The notes beneath the pieces are model-generated. The model did no database searches and was not told where the DNA came from. It saw nothing but the letters and a program-made list of their open reading frames with translations. The translations under genes and the position numbers were made by a program. Source: Cryptomeria japonica (taxonomy: Eukaryota > Streptophyta > Pinopsida > Cupressales > Cupressaceae). Taken from it: DNA of 64,000 bases. Positions 23,816 to 35,330 of this stretch are shown in pieces. The DNA is taken from positions 523,946,137 to 524,010,136 of the forward strand of contig NC_081414.1 of the NCBI RefSeq assembly GCF_030272615.1, read 5' to 3'. The first letter of the stretch is position 1. The number at the start of each line of letters is the position of its first letter.

Positions 23816-23833
23816 TTCACGTTGGGTTCACCA
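23816..23833 (-). promoter_or_regulatory. Tat-C primer binding site
   Basis: The minus strand reads TGGTGAACCCAACGTGAA, five bases inside the right LTR. It matches the first 18 bases of the Tat-G site (51659 onward) with one substitution (G to A). The tRNA is probably an arginine tRNA; see the Tat-G site. Confidence 0.85.
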
Positions 23834-23838
23834 ATTAA

Positions 23839-24322
23839 TGTAGATAGGAAATGTGCAAATCATCAAAGCAATAGCAAATTGGACTAGCTCAATCACGAAA
23901 ACTCAATTGCAATGATAACAAAACCTACAAACATTCAACGAAAACATGAAAGCAAGACATTCAAAATGAAATCTAAGAAAACCAAATGTAGATGTCTCCT
24001 TCATGTGGCTCCATTGTCCTTCTTTCTCCTTCAAATTGCTTTGTTTTGTGGATAGGATAAGATCGATCAAAATCATGACTGAAGATTGTTATCGACAGAA
24101 TAAGATCGATCAAAATCATGACTGAAGATTGTTATCGACAAGACCAAATTTGAAAGCGAGACAAATGAAGAATGCAGAAGAAGGACTTGATGCTCGCAAA
24201 TGATAAAGACCAAGTGCGTAACATAGAAGAAATGTTAATGCGACGCAAGAACCCTAAAATAAGGCAATGCGCAAATGTTAAAGTATGACTCTGCAAGCGT
24301 TGACCATTTTTAGATTTCTACA
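23839..24322 (-). repeat. Tat-C 5' LTR (right, internally deleted copy, 484 bp)
   Basis: It is colinear with the left LTR at both ends but lacks the segment equivalent to 12278-13311, about 1.03 kb. The loss includes the candidate TATA box and the CGATCG repeats. It has a private 43-bp tandem duplication at 24057-24142. The promoter of this copy therefore looks removed. Confidence 0.9.
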
Positions 24323-24327
24323 ATCTT
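24323..24327. repeat. Target-site duplication, right of Tat-C
   Basis: The sequence atctt is identical to 12058-12062. Confidence 0.9.
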
Positions 24328-24600
24328 GCATTTCATTTTCATATTACTATTTTCTTGTCTCAACTTGTTCACAATTTCATTAAGAGTTTCCTTTTCATCA
24401 TTATCACTTTGCATCTTCTCATGAATTTCTTTTCTTTTATTTGAAGATATAGTAAGATTCTCTTGAAGTCCTTGAATGAATTCCTGTGCAATTCTTAGAT
24501 CATCTTCAAGTTTGATATTCTTCAACTTCTCCACATCATAGTCTACAAGAGCTCCTTCCAATTGTTGTTCTCCATCTGTACCAGTGTCAGAATCTTCCTC
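24323..24600 (-). pseudogene. Copia-B gag, 5' part
   Basis: This minus-strand coiled coil (LEEDSDTGTDGEQQ, then KLKNIKLEDDLRIAQEF and NEIVNKLRQENSNMKMKC) runs up to the Tat-C right duplication. It continues the coiled coil of 11539-12062. Only about 45 bp separates its start from the LTR, so the normal N-terminal Gag domain and leader of a copia element appear to be missing. Confidence 0.65.
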
Positions 24601-24632
24601 AAGCTATTAGGCTTTTGAAAATAGAGGACCAA

Positions 24633-24644
24633 GCTCTGATACCA
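24633..24644 (-). promoter_or_regulatory. Copia-B primer binding site (initiator Met tRNA)
   Basis: The minus strand reads TGGTATCAGAGC, complementary to the 3' end of plant initiator methionine tRNA. It lies two bases inside the LTR at 24647. Confidence 0.95.
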
Positions 24645-24646
24645 AT

Positions 24647-25453
24647 TGTTAGGATTAATGACAGTCCCAAAGATATTGAGAGGGGGGGTGAATCACTATC
24701 TAACTGGTTGACAAAATATTTAACCTTATTAAGAACTTTATATTCCAAACAGTGTATCGGTAAATAAGAGTTAATGCAGTAAACAAGAACAATAAAGATA
24801 GCATAGAAAACACACCATAACACAAGATGTTTAATGAGGAAACCCGGTGTGGGAAAAACCTCGGTGGGATTTGTGACCCAGAATATTCACTCACTAGCCA
24901 ATGAATAAATATTACTTACAATGAGGGTCTTGCACATACAGGAAGGCCAACTGCCTAGAGCTCACTGCTCAATAAGAGTCACACTGAATACAAAAGTGGA
25001 TTATGAAATCTAATACAATGTACTACTTCAAATCAGCATCAACTATGCCAGGTTCAGTACCGGTTTAAGCTCATTCTATAACCAAAACCTTCGGTGTCAA
25101 CTATATCTCCTTATACAAAATATCATCCATATATTCTCTCCATGCATACTACCTTTCTTACATAAAATGACCTATAATATCTCATACATATATATGAGTC
25201 TTTTACAATATGCCATGTCATCTTTACAAAAGATAATTACAATTAAATACAATAAACAAATGTTTATTCCCTGTCGGCTGGGGTGTCGGTATGCATTATT
25301 ATCATTGATGGTGAAGTGCTTGCCAGTGAATGTAGATGTCTATGCTAGTGCCCTTGCCTGCCAGTGGCTTAGGAGATGAATGCAAGAAGGTTGCTAGATG
25401 GTTGCCATCAATGACAACACCAACTATTCTCATAAGAGTGTAGAATGCCAACA
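24647..25453 (-). repeat. Copia-B 5' LTR (right copy, 807 bp)
   Basis: It has TG...CA ends. On the minus strand it contains the tract GATTCACCCCCCCTCTCAAT near its 3' end, a feature also present in the solo LTR at 49320. It aligns with 6652-7346. Confidence 0.9.
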
Positions 25454-25458
25454 GTCAG

Positions 25459-28400
25459 GTCCTACAACTAACATGCCATCCACCTCAAAAATATATAGTC
25501 TAGTAGATCAACTACATAAAACTCCCATGCAAATATGAACTTTAGAACTTTTAAAACTTTCACCCACACATAAGGAAATTTTAGAAAGAGCGCTAGTAGA
25601 TACGACAGTATCCAAAGATCTTGGTGTAGTTTAGTTCCAAAATATGGTGGAACACCTCACAATGCCTCAATGTTTATCATTCACTGAAGAAGATGACATG
25701 TCTTTGCAACATCCCCATAATGCACTCTTGCATATTGAAGTCCTTATTCATGTGTTAAACATGTCCTGATAGATGGGGGATATGGCTTTAATATTTTCTC
25801 ATTAAGTCTTGTTCATTCTTTAGGTTATTTTGAAGATGCAATTGATCCCTGTAAAAAGATCACAATCAAAGAATATGATGAATAAGAGTGCTCCTCCAAA
25901 GGAATTGTGGTATTACCAATTAGAGTAGGACCCTTGCAGAAAGATACAACATGCCAAGTTCTAGACTTGGATTTATCATACAAAAAACTTTTGGGAAGAC
26001 CATGGATTCATGACATACAGGCTATTCCCTCAACTTATCACCAGTGCTTGAATTTTCTATACAATGGGCATGAAATCTCAATTTTAGAAGACTCAAATCC
26101 AATCCAATTTTGTAGTAATTTCAAACTAGCACAAGAGGTCATTGTTATACATAATAGAGAGGCATCCTCTTTAAGCATACAATCCAAGGAAAAATCATTT
26201 TCCTCAATCTTGTCAAGTTTTAAAAAATAGATACAACTAAGAGATCATAGGAACAGAGAATATTCACTTTCATAGTTACCCCTTTCTCCTAAATCTTATG
26301 GTAAACCATCAAACTCAAAACAACAACTAGTTGTAAAACCTCTACCAATAATTGATGAAGCATTTTTTAGTGCTGAGACATTATCTGATGAAACAGAGGA
26401 CAAAGATGTGCTACAATGGCTATACAAGGATGAAGAAGTTCAACAAAAAATCAATAACGTCATAATACCAACAGAGAAATATGGAAAAGGATTTAACATC
26501 CTTTAGAAAATGGGATACACTAGAATGGGTCATGTAGGAAACATAAAAGAAGGTATCTTAGAACCCATACACCCTCATACTCAACAGGCTACAGACAAAT
26601 CAGGCTTAGGGTATGGAAAAGTTACTCCACAAGAAGAAACATCTTCGAGGAAACAAAAATATGAACATGACAAAAGACAAGAACAACTTGCAATCAAAAG
26701 AGAAGAAGAATTTGCCAAACAACAAGAACAAGTAAACATAAGAACACAAAAAGAGAAAGCTTCTAATCAGCAAGATATATAAAATAATGGCACTTCCCAA
26801 GCTGAGTCAACTTCTAATCAAAATAGGCAAGAAGCTGGTATAAATCAAGGAGAACTAATAGAAAGACTGACAAAACTAAATATTAGCCCAAAGGAAGCTG
26901 AATATGAGAGAAGAAAAGAGATAGCAAGGAAAACAAAATAAAAAAACCAAAAGCTATCTAAACAAATATGTAGATTTCAAGTTGCCAATGAGACAGATTC
27001 CAATGAATGGGAATGGGATTCCTATGATTCTGAACAATTAGCTGAAGAAACTTTCTATGAAGAAGATGTGGGTGTCGATATAGTTCATGCGTATGCACGA
27101 CCAATGTCAGGAACTAAGTCACTTGAATTAGAATCACATTCAATCGACTTGGATTTAATCAAGGATGATTAGGAACTACTTGCAAGAGGTCATTCTAATG
27201 AGAGTATTGTCCTAGAAATTGAAATACATATTGAAGACTTTAACGTTTCTATCATGACCCTTAATGCCTTTGAAACATCTCAAACTGAGGATCTCTTACC
27301 TTTAATAATTCTTGAACTTATTGACTGTGATAATGAAGGACATACTAAAATTAATACATTTCCTAATGACCATGTTGTAGCCTTATACCTCAATGCAATT
27401 GAGCCCACAACAACTTCCACCAGGGATATCACCAACACATCTTCTAGTCAAGTGGGTGCCAAATATCCTAGTAGGAAAAGTAAAAATAAAGAAAAAAATA
27501 TCAGGTCTAATGCTGTTTCAAAAACCATATATTGGCAACATTAGACCAAGAAAAAGTAAAAAGAAAGGACACATCTAATGGTGAAAAACTCCTTGAGGTG
27601 CCGAAAGATGGGAGATTCGACACCTTACCTGAATATTATCAAGAGAGATCATCTATATTGATTGAACCAATGGAAGTATTCAACATTGGAACAACAGATT
27701 GACCAAAGATTCAATATACGACAACCTCTCTATCGGAACAAGAAAAGTAGAAATATCTAGAATTTTTCAAAAGATGACATATCAATTTCTCCTGGTCATA
27801 TGCATACATGCCAGGGTTGGATCTAGATCTTATAATGCATCACCTAAATGTCACTCCAAGAGCCAAACCAATAAAACAAAAATTGAAAAAGATGCATCCT
27901 CATATAGCTCTCCTTGTCAAAGCGGAATTGAAGAAATTACGGGATGTGGGATTCATCAAACCTGTAGCATATCCTCAATGGGTATCAAACATAGTTCTTG
28001 TTTCTAAACTGGATAAACGTATCAGAGTATGCATAGACTTCAGAGATCTCAATAATGCAAGTCCAAAGGATGACTTTCATTTGCCTAATATTGGCATCAT
28101 TGTACATTTAACTATTGTGCATTCCATGTTTTCTCTAATGGATGAATTCTCAAGATATAATCAAATTAAAATAGCTCCAAAATATCAAGAAAAGACAAAT
28201 TTCACATGTTCATGGCATACTTTCTACTGGAACATCATTCCATTTGGACTAAAGAATGTAGATGCTACATATCAGAGAGCCATGACAACAATATTCCATG
28301 ACATGATGCATACATTCATGGAAGACTATGTAGATGTCATATTGGCAAAATCAAACAATAGAGATGAACATCTACAAATACTACAAAATATCTTTGACTA

Positions 28401-30939
28401 GTTAGAAAAATACAAGCTAAGGCTAAATCCCAAGAAATATGCCTTTGGTATCACTTCAGGTAAGTTATTGTGATACATTGTTTCAGCTAGAGGTATAGAA
28501 GTAGAGTCGGCTAAAGTTAAAGCAAGCATGGAAATGACATCTCCCAAAAATATCAGTCAACTCAGATCACTTCAAGGAAGATTGCAGTCAACTAGAAGAT
28601 TTTTTGCTCAATTCGTCGATAAGTGTCAACCATTTACTCATCTTTTGCACAAGAATGTTCATTTCAAATGGGACAATCAATATGAAGAAGCATTCAATAA
28701 AATCAAGGAATATCTCATGCAACCACCAGTCCTAATGTCACCAATTCAAGGTAAGTCATTGTTACTATATGTATTAGCCACATAAGTATCATTAGGAGTT
28801 CTACTCGCATAATAGGATGATGAAGGAAAGAAATGAGCTATGTACTACATCAACAGAACATTAGTGGGATATGAACTCAATTATTCACCAACAGAAAAAT
28901 CATGCTTAGTAGTAGTACTTGCTTCTCAAAAGTTGCGACATTATTTATTCAATCAAGTTGATTGCTAAAAATAGATCCATTAAAGTATTTTCTCAGTAAG
29001 GCAACATTAACAAGAAGATTAGTAAAATGGGTCATGATCTCGAGTGAATTTGATATTGAATATATGGACAAAAAATCTATCAAGGGACAACTTATTACAG
29101 ACTAGTTGGCAAAAGCACCACTTCATGATTATCATCCCTTAAACATTGAATTTCCAGATGTTGATATACTCACAGTCACCAAACAGACATGGCAGTTGTA
29201 CTTTGATGGTTCATACACAACATGGATCAGGAGCAGGTATTTTATTTATCACACCAGAAGGTCACACAATTCCAAAGGCATATAAATTGAGTTTTCCATG
29301 CACCAACAATATAGTAGAATATGAAGCTTTGGTCATGGGAATCAAGATGGTTATAGAATGGAACATCACACAACTATGAGTTTTTGGAGACTCTCAGCTT
29401 GTCATCAATTAGATTAATGATGATTATCAAACAAAGGATGACAAACTAATGCCTTATAAAAATATGGTAGATGATTTCAAAAATTATTTTGTAGAGATCA
29501 CTTTTGAGAAGATTCCACAAAATGACAACAAAGTAGTAGATGCCATGGAAACACTTTCTTCTCTACTTCAGACATAGGAAAATCAAGAGCGTTACAAATT
29601 CCTGGTGGAAGAGTTGTTTTACCCTGTCCATAACTATCTTAATTCCCAAATTATTTGTCACCTTGTTGGGCATGATTCCTCCTACTATGGCCAAATATAT
29701 ACATACCTAAAAGATAACACCCTAACTCTTGACTTGTCAAAGAACCAAAAGAAAAATTTCATCCACCAATCTTCTCATTATACTCTTGTCGCAGATATCG
29801 TTTTTAAATGAGGTCTAGACAGTACTCTCTTAAGATGTCTCGAGCAAGAAGAATCTAAGAAGGCCTTAAATGAGGTCCATAATGACATTTGTGGTACTCA
29901 TTCAAGTGGTCTTACCCTTTTGAAAAAACTCATATGCTTGGGCTATTATTGGCCAACTATGGAACAAGATTCTTTTTAGATAGCTAAAATGTGCAACAAA
30001 TGCCAGATCCATGGAAATTTAATTCATGCACCAACACAAGAGCTTCATGCTTTGGCAATATCTTGGCATTTCTGCCAATGGGGTCTTGATCTAGTAGGAA
30101 AGATAAATCCTCCTTCATCCAATGGTCACAAATTCATCCTTGTAGCTACAAAATATTTTACAAAATGGATTGAGGCAGTACCTCTCACAAATATCTTAGG
30201 CAAACAAATTGGTGCATTTATCTTGAACTACATCATATGTTGTTATGGCATACCCATGACCATTATCACTGATAATGAGTGACCATTCAAGAACCAGGAC
30301 GTACAAGACCTTTGTAAGAAATTTCAGATCCAACACAAATTTTCAACACCCTACTATCCACAAGGGAGTGGACAAGCAAAAGCATCAAACAAAACAATTT
30401 TGAAGATCCTCAAAATGACAGTGAATGATGCTAGCAGAGATTGGCATATTCAATTAAACCTTGCTCTATGGGCCTACCGTACTAGTATCTGCACCCCTAC
30501 AGGAGCCATACCTTTCTCTCTTGTCTATGGATCCAAAGCAATACTTCCAATAGAAGTAGAGATACCTTCTCTATGAGTATCATTAAAAGGCCTTATCCCA
30601 GATGAAGAACAACAAGTATCTAGACTGCAAGAGTTAGAATTGATCCCTGAATGACGACAAAATGCCTTTGATCATTTGAAGGTGTATCAACAAAAAATGT
30701 GTCGAAGTTATAATCACAAGGTCAAACCAAGAGCATTTCAAGTTGGAGAACTAGTGCTAAAGGAAAATCCACGCAACCAGTTAGATTGAGAAAAGAAAGG
30801 AAAGTTTGAACCAAACTGGTTGGGTTTGTTTGTGGTCACCATTGCATTTGTATTAGGAGCCTATCAGCTATCAACATCATATGAGGATTATCTCAAGGAA
30901 CCCATCAATAGAATGCATCTGAAAAAGTTTTATGCCTAA
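25459..30939 (+). pseudogene. Tat-1 gag end and pol (protease, G-patch, RT, two RNase H, integrase), broken
   Basis: It continues the gag frame of 6392-6651 across Copia-B. In order: a gag tail (LELLKLSPTHKEILERAL near 25550), protease (LIDGGYGFNIF near 25770 and LLGRPWIHDIQAIPSTYHQC near 25990), a G-patch-like stretch (KMGYTRMGHVGNIKEGILEP near 26510), and RT at 27808-28500. RNase H lies near 28690, the second RNase H near 29180-29560 and integrase at 29860-30560. A C-terminal domain ends HLKKFYA at 30939. The RT box is YVDV, not YVDD. The integrase catalytic Glu is Lys (GQAKASNK). Many stops and several frameshifts are present, so the copy is enzymatically dead. Confidence 0.9.
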
Positions 30940-31110
30940 AAAGCAAAAAAATCCAAAAATAGTGAAAAAGTAGAAAAATCCAAAAACAGTGAAAAAGCAG
31001 AAAAATCCAAAAACAGTGAAAAAGCAGAAAAATCCAAAAACAGTGAAAAAATGGAAAATACAAAAAAAATGAAAAACAGTGAAAATAAAAAAAAATCAAA
31101 TATGAGAAAA
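30940..31110 (+). repeat. AAAATCCAAAAACAGTGAAAAAGCAG minisatellite
   Basis: About five to six copies of a 27-bp unit follow directly after the Tat-1 pol stop. The unit shares AAAATCCAAAAACA with the Tat-C and Tat-G post-coding minisatellites. Confidence 0.85.
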
Positions 31111-31125
31111 AGTGCAATAAAAATA

Positions 31126-31170
31126 GGTGGTGAAAACCTGGCAATGGGTGCTATCTATTAGGTAGCTCTT
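31126..31170 (+). promoter_or_regulatory. Conserved post-pol motif with small hairpin (Tat-1)
   Basis: GGTGAAAACCTGGCAA (31129-31144) is followed by GCTATC...GGTAGC, which can form a 6-bp stem. Tat-G has the same word 160 bp after its pol stop, followed by GCCA...TGGC. Confidence 0.55.
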
Positions 31171-31323
31171 CCATCTATTCGTTCATGCATCCTTCTGCTT
31201 GCATTCATTTTCATTAGTGTTGTTCATATCCATAATAAAGCCTTTGTACATACGCAGGCTTCACAAGTGATTTCTCGCCATGGTTTGGATCATTGTGTAT
31301 ACCATAATAAAGTGTGTTTCTAG

Positions 31324-31337
31324 ACTGGGGGCAAAAT
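31324..31337 (+). promoter_or_regulatory. Internal purine-tract-like motif of Tat-1
   Basis: It reads ACTGGGGGCAAAAT. A second similar word, CTAGGGGCAAAATTT, lies at about 31349-31363. It is conserved in position with Tat-G and Tat-C. Confidence 0.55.
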
Positions 31338-31759
31338 CTTGAACCTAGCTAGGGGCAAAATTTCATTGAGCTTAATCAAACAGGTAGAACAATAGTTAGG
31401 CAACACTTGTCAAGCAAAAACTGAGGCACATCCAACATTGAACACAAGATCAAATTATCTACCATCAATTATCGACTATCAGTTTGAGCCTAACAAATAC
31501 ATATCAATGGATGATATCTTTTGACTAATGGTTTTAACACTTTATCAACAATGGTTCAACTTTTATATCTTGATTTGCGCTATCATGATTTGTGAGTGAC
31601 TCCAGGATGTCTTTGACTAGAGGAACAAGGAAGGAACATGATATTTTCTTGTCTACTGTCTATAAATTAATCGTTAATATGTGCAAATTTGTCTCAGAAC
31701 ATGATCATCAGAGTATCATCAAAGACATTTTGGATTTGCATATAGGAATGGTTAATACT

Positions 31760-31887
31760 GCTTGTTTTATGCAAGCAACACTCAGGTCATCTTGGTTCAA
31801 TTATACCTCGATGCTTGTGCTAACTTGGAATATCAAAACCCAAGAAAGTAGTGCTCAGGTCATCATGGCTCAATTATATCATTGATG
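31760..31887 (+). ncRNA. Tat-1 copy of the post-pol hairpin module
   Basis: GCTTG (31760-31764) pairs with CAAGC (31772-31776). After CTCAGGT come CATC (31788-31791) and GATG (31810-31813). After a second CTCAGGT (31854-31860) come CATCA (31861-31865) and TGATG (31883-31887). The order matches Tat-G 62957-63081. This is a candidate RNA structure, not a gene with known function. Confidence 0.4.
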
Positions 31888-31899
31888 TTTGCACTCACT

Positions 31900-32800
31900 T
31901 CCCACATTTTAAAGGCTCAATGATGACAAAAAGCAATGACCAAGTGACTAATCCAATCGCAACATTGCATTTCATTTGCATATTTAAACTATATTTTATT
32001 TCATTTTGCATGGGATCACAAAAGTTCATCTTTTCCAAGGCCAAATACTTCAATAGGTTTTATCTCTCTTATTAAGTGATTGAGTACATTGGGAATTAAT
32101 AAGAAATAATCAATTCATTCATCCTGCATGATAGGTTAGTTCATTTCATCACATATAAGCATTGCATAATAAGACACCATTCATATAGATCATTCAATCA
32201 TTCATTTAAAATCGACCATTCATGGCATAAATATCAATCATGTAAAGTGGCATCATCATTGCATTGTATTACATCCATCTCATATCAATATGCATAGACA
32301 AAATCATTAAAGTATCATACAAGTAGAAAACATTTCATTGTACATATAGCATCATCTTACATCATCATATAAGAAGCATACACCATCATATAGCAAGTAG
32401 AATGCATCCATAATCTCATAAATCATATAAAACAAATAGAATTGACTATAGATCATATCATTAGAAATAATCAAAGTCCAATGTACAATGATATCACAAA
32501 AATATCATAGATACATCACAAAAATATATCGTAGGAATCATCAATGTCTCATCAATGGTGTATACAAAATTGGATCAATGATCAATTTATCATATCAATG
32601 TCAAATAGAAAGATGACCAAAATTTTCTCCAGATGTTATCAACCTAGACTAATCTCATGCTCCTCCCCCTAATGCACCAATATCAGCACATCTAAATCTT
32701 CCTGCAACATGATATCAACAAAATGTCAGTTCTTTATCCAATCAATCGCTTTGCTCAATTGATCTGCTATCCTATCCGCTCACTAGATATTTCCATCAAT
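31900..32800. other. Tat-1 post-pol region, no gene
   Basis: This AT-rich sequence (ATCAT- and CATTTCATT-like words) corresponds to the Tat-G region 63100-63770. No coding signal is seen. Confidence 0.6.
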
Positions 32801-32857
32801 CTCTTTGAGCACTCATCTGTGATGCTCATTCATAATGAGGTCACACATATAGTCTAT

Positions 32858-33064
32858 CCAATGTTGAGTTTACATCATTGATGTTCATCAATCATGAAGT
32901 CAATCAAACTCATCCTATCAGATCATCCAATGTTGAGTTTACATCATTGACACTCATCAATCATGAAGTCAATCAAACTCATCCTATTAGATCATTAAAT
33001 CTTGATTTTGTATCATTGACCCTCATAGATCATGAGGTCAATCGAACTCTATCAATCATCAAAT
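32858..33064. repeat. 69-bp tandem repeat near the 3' end of Tat-1
   Basis: Three copies start at 32858, 32927 and 32996, with a partial older copy before them. The unit contains ATGTTGAGTTTACATCATTG and CATCAATCATGAAGTCAATC. The 68-codon ORF across it is a repeat translation. Confidence 0.9.
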
Positions 33065-33333
33065 CAACCAAAACATCAAAGTAATCAGAGAATGAAAATT
33101 TTAATCAACTAAAGTTGCAGGAATCAAATGAATTTTATCGGGAAATCAATTTTGCACAAATCCAAATAATTCAATCGTCAATTATCTCAATTGATCTCCC
33201 GAGGGGGCATTCCTATATCAAAATCTATCAATCAGCATCTAGGGCATCATATCAAAATCAAATCTGCATCAAATCATATCAACATCATCGAATCAATTTT
33301 TTTTTGAACTAATGCGTCATCACACATCGCTTC

Positions 33334-33347
33334 AAAGAGGGGCAAAA
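33334..33347 (+). promoter_or_regulatory. Tat-1 polypurine tract
   Basis: AAAGAGGGGCAAAA lies directly before the LTR start TGTATACACC. Its Tat-C counterpart is at 13538-13554. Confidence 0.85.
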
Positions 33348-34275
33348 TGTATACACCTAAAAATAGTCTGAAGATATTTAATTTAAATATGCAGTTATTT
33401 AATTAACCCCCCTTCCCAATTAATTGGATTCACAAGCAATTTAATTAATTTCCCCATTCATCTACTTATAAATAAATCTAAGGATTTATTCATTTAGTTC
33501 ATTTCAATAATCCCCCTTTGGTTAATTAATTCTACATTAATTAATTTCCCCCCATCAATTTCATTCTTCTAATTTGTAATTAAGATTAACAAATTCATAA
33601 TTTGTTGAGATTAAGTATCTTTTCCGAATATTTGAATTTCTAAATTCAAATATGAGCACATGGATCCTAACTTCTAACCACCTAACCTAACATCCCCCTA
33701 ATCTAACCCATTTTATCTAATCATGGGTTTAACTAACCCTATCATATCTTGAACATCCTAACCTCTTTTATCCTAGCCTCTTGTGGGCTGGATATTCTCC
33801 CCTTGAGACACATGGAACTTTATCCACATGTCTCCTCCCTTGGACACTTTCCCTCTCATGAGTAAGGTTCCTTGACACTTGTCACCACAGAGATGACAAG
33901 TGTCCCTTCCTCCAACCTCTTCTCCAACTTCCTCAATCTTATCCCTTGATATCTTCAAATCAAATTTGGGTCGTTGATTCCTGCCACCTCAATTTTGGCC
34001 TTGGAATTCCTATAAATACCCCTCATTTTGGAGCAGTAAAGATCCTTTGCATCCTAGATTTTAGCATCATTAATATAGGCATTTTTATCTCAATCATCTA
34101 GCATAATTAGAATTTTAGATTAATCATGCATACAATCATGCTTGTCATATCATTTAGATTAATCTAGCTTAATTTTCTTAATCTTGCATTCATTTAGTAT
34201 GAATTCATATATATTAAATCATCCATCTTGGTGTAGTCTAGTTACTGGTATTGCTTACATAAATCTGACAACAAA
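33348..34275 (+). repeat. Tat-1 3' LTR
   Basis: It starts TGTATACACCTAAAAATAG, matching the LTR tips of Tat-C and Tat-G. A TATA-like CTATAAATA lies at 34010-34018. The 3' end is uncertain: GACAACA near 34274 is a plausible CA end, and the following LINE fragment begins by about 34390. Confidence 0.75.
34010..34018 (+). promoter_or_regulatory. TATA box of the Tat-1 LTR
   Basis: The sequence CTATAAATA, preceded by GGAATTC, is located like CTATAAATAG in the Tat-G LTR (51197). Confidence 0.6.
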
Positions 34276-34389
34276 TCTATACTCGCATCTTTTAAGAGGC
34301 AATAGGTTGATTTGTTATGGTTTTTATATTTATTGATTTTATCAACTAACCATGCATGCAATCATTTATTGAGTGTTTGTGTTTCAGAT

Positions 34390-35330
34390 ATAGATTCCAA
34401 ATTTCACACACACATCAACCATTTGTTCCTACATTATCAATATGAAAGGGAGGTTTGGCATGCGCTGCTTGTTGATTTAATGATTAGTTGGACCTTCCTA
34501 GGGAATTTGAAAGACTTCATAGAGAAATGGACTCTCAGTCCTTTTACTCACCCAATTATCAAGAAACTATGGCTTCAAAAGCCTCCCTTTATTACCTAGA
34601 ATCTATGGAAGGAGCCTAATAATACGATATTTAGAGAGGAAGTTCACAGCAGTAAAGTGTTGTTTCACATTATAAAATAGTAAGTAAAGGAGAATATATA
34701 TGCTGCCCCACCTAAGACTTCTAAAGTGATGTCAAGCTTGTTGGATTTGAGAATAAAATAGAGATGGGGAATCACCCATAGTCTTCTTCAGATAAATTGC
34801 CATAATTTAATCTTAAGGAACAATTGCATTTAGGATCCTTCAGATGAAGGTTGGTTAAAAAGCAACTTTGATGGCTGCTCTAAAGGGAACCCTAGTTTAT
34901 CTGGAGTGGGTGATCATCATCAGTAATTTCAGGGGTTTTATAATATGATAGAGGCTATGGATTCATGGAAAGGACTCAAATCCATAGTTTAAATTTCAAA
35001 AATATAGTCCTAAAAGTTGATTGCAAACTAATTGTGAACTACTTGAATAGTAGAGCTAATATCTCCTAGGAAACAAAAATTATTATGGAAGATTGAAAAA
35101 GGTTGATGGGTCTCTTTCATAGTATCAAATCCCAAAATATTTTCAGAGAAGGGAACCATGCTATTGATGAAGTAACTAATCAAGGTCTAATTCATGTGGA
35201 TTGGAGGTTCTTTAATTATAGGGAGAGCCCAATCGGGCTAAAAGCCATCCTTGCTAAGGAATGAATTAAACCATACTTGAGGGACTCTGTCAATTTTACT
35301 TGGGCAATTAATGGCTCTTTTCAAATGCCT
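34390..35330 (+). pseudogene. 3' fragment of an L1-type LINE ORF2 (zinc-finger tail and RNase H)
   Basis: The phrases HYQYEREVWHALL and FIEKWTL resemble the zf-RVT region. Then GWLKSNFDGCSKGNPSLSGVG (34850-34915) and later NIFREGNHAIDEVTNQG (35150 onward) are the start and end of the plant LINE RNase H domain. Frameshifts and stops occur throughout. It is a second LINE, plus strand, unrelated in orientation to the one at 38100-46870. The upstream EN and RT parts are absent. Confidence 0.7.

Larger units (their letters stand above)
12063..24322 (-). mobile_element. Tat-C: non-autonomous Ty3/Tat-like LTR element without pol, minus strand
   Basis: It runs from TGTAGATAGG to TTTCTACA with exact 5-bp flanks atctt (12058-12062 and 24323-24327). 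The LTRs (12063-13537 and 23839-24322) differ by only a few percent, mostly transitions. The primer site (23816-23833) lies inside the right LTR and the purine tract (13538-13554) inside the left LTR, so transcription is leftward. The LTR tip, primer site, purine tract and two internal motifs match Tat-1 and Tat-G. In place of gag-pol it has low-complexity ORFs (18713-21637), and it carries an antisense plant-mobile-domain pseudogene. It would depend on enzymes supplied by another element. Confidence 0.85.
6652..25453 (-). mobile_element. Copia-B: non-autonomous Ty1/copia-like LTR element, minus strand
   Basis: The two LTRs (6652-7346 and 24647-25453) start TGTTAG and end CCAACA on the plus strand. 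They differ by roughly 7 percent by eye, plus a deletion of about 110 bp in the left copy. The flanks gtcgg (6647-6651) and gtcag (25454-25458) are a near-perfect target duplication. An initiator-Met primer site lies inside the right LTR and a purine tract inside the left LTR, which fixes transcription on the minus strand. The interior holds a coiled-coil/CCHC gag remnant and a long ORF that is not pol. No RT or integrase was seen. Tat-C (12063-24322) is inserted in its gag. Confidence 0.85.
1..34275 (+). mobile_element. Tat-1: decayed Ty3/gypsy (Tat-type) LTR retrotransposon, interrupted by nested insertions
   Basis: The visible parts are the leader (1-739), gag (740-2344 and 6392-6651), pol (25459-30939), the post-pol region, a polypurine tract (33334-33347) and a 3' LTR (33348 to about 34275). 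The 5' LTR and primer site lie before the window. The order PR-RT-RNaseH-second RNaseH-integrase matches Tat-G at 50279 onward, and the second (archaeal-type) RNase H is the hallmark of the plant Tat lineage. About 22.8 kb of foreign DNA (2345-6391 and 6652-25453) splits it. Each insertion is bounded by short direct repeats, and the reading frame resumes when it is removed. Many stops, plus changes in the RT and integrase active sites, show that it is dead. The right end of the LTR is approximate. Confidence 0.85.
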
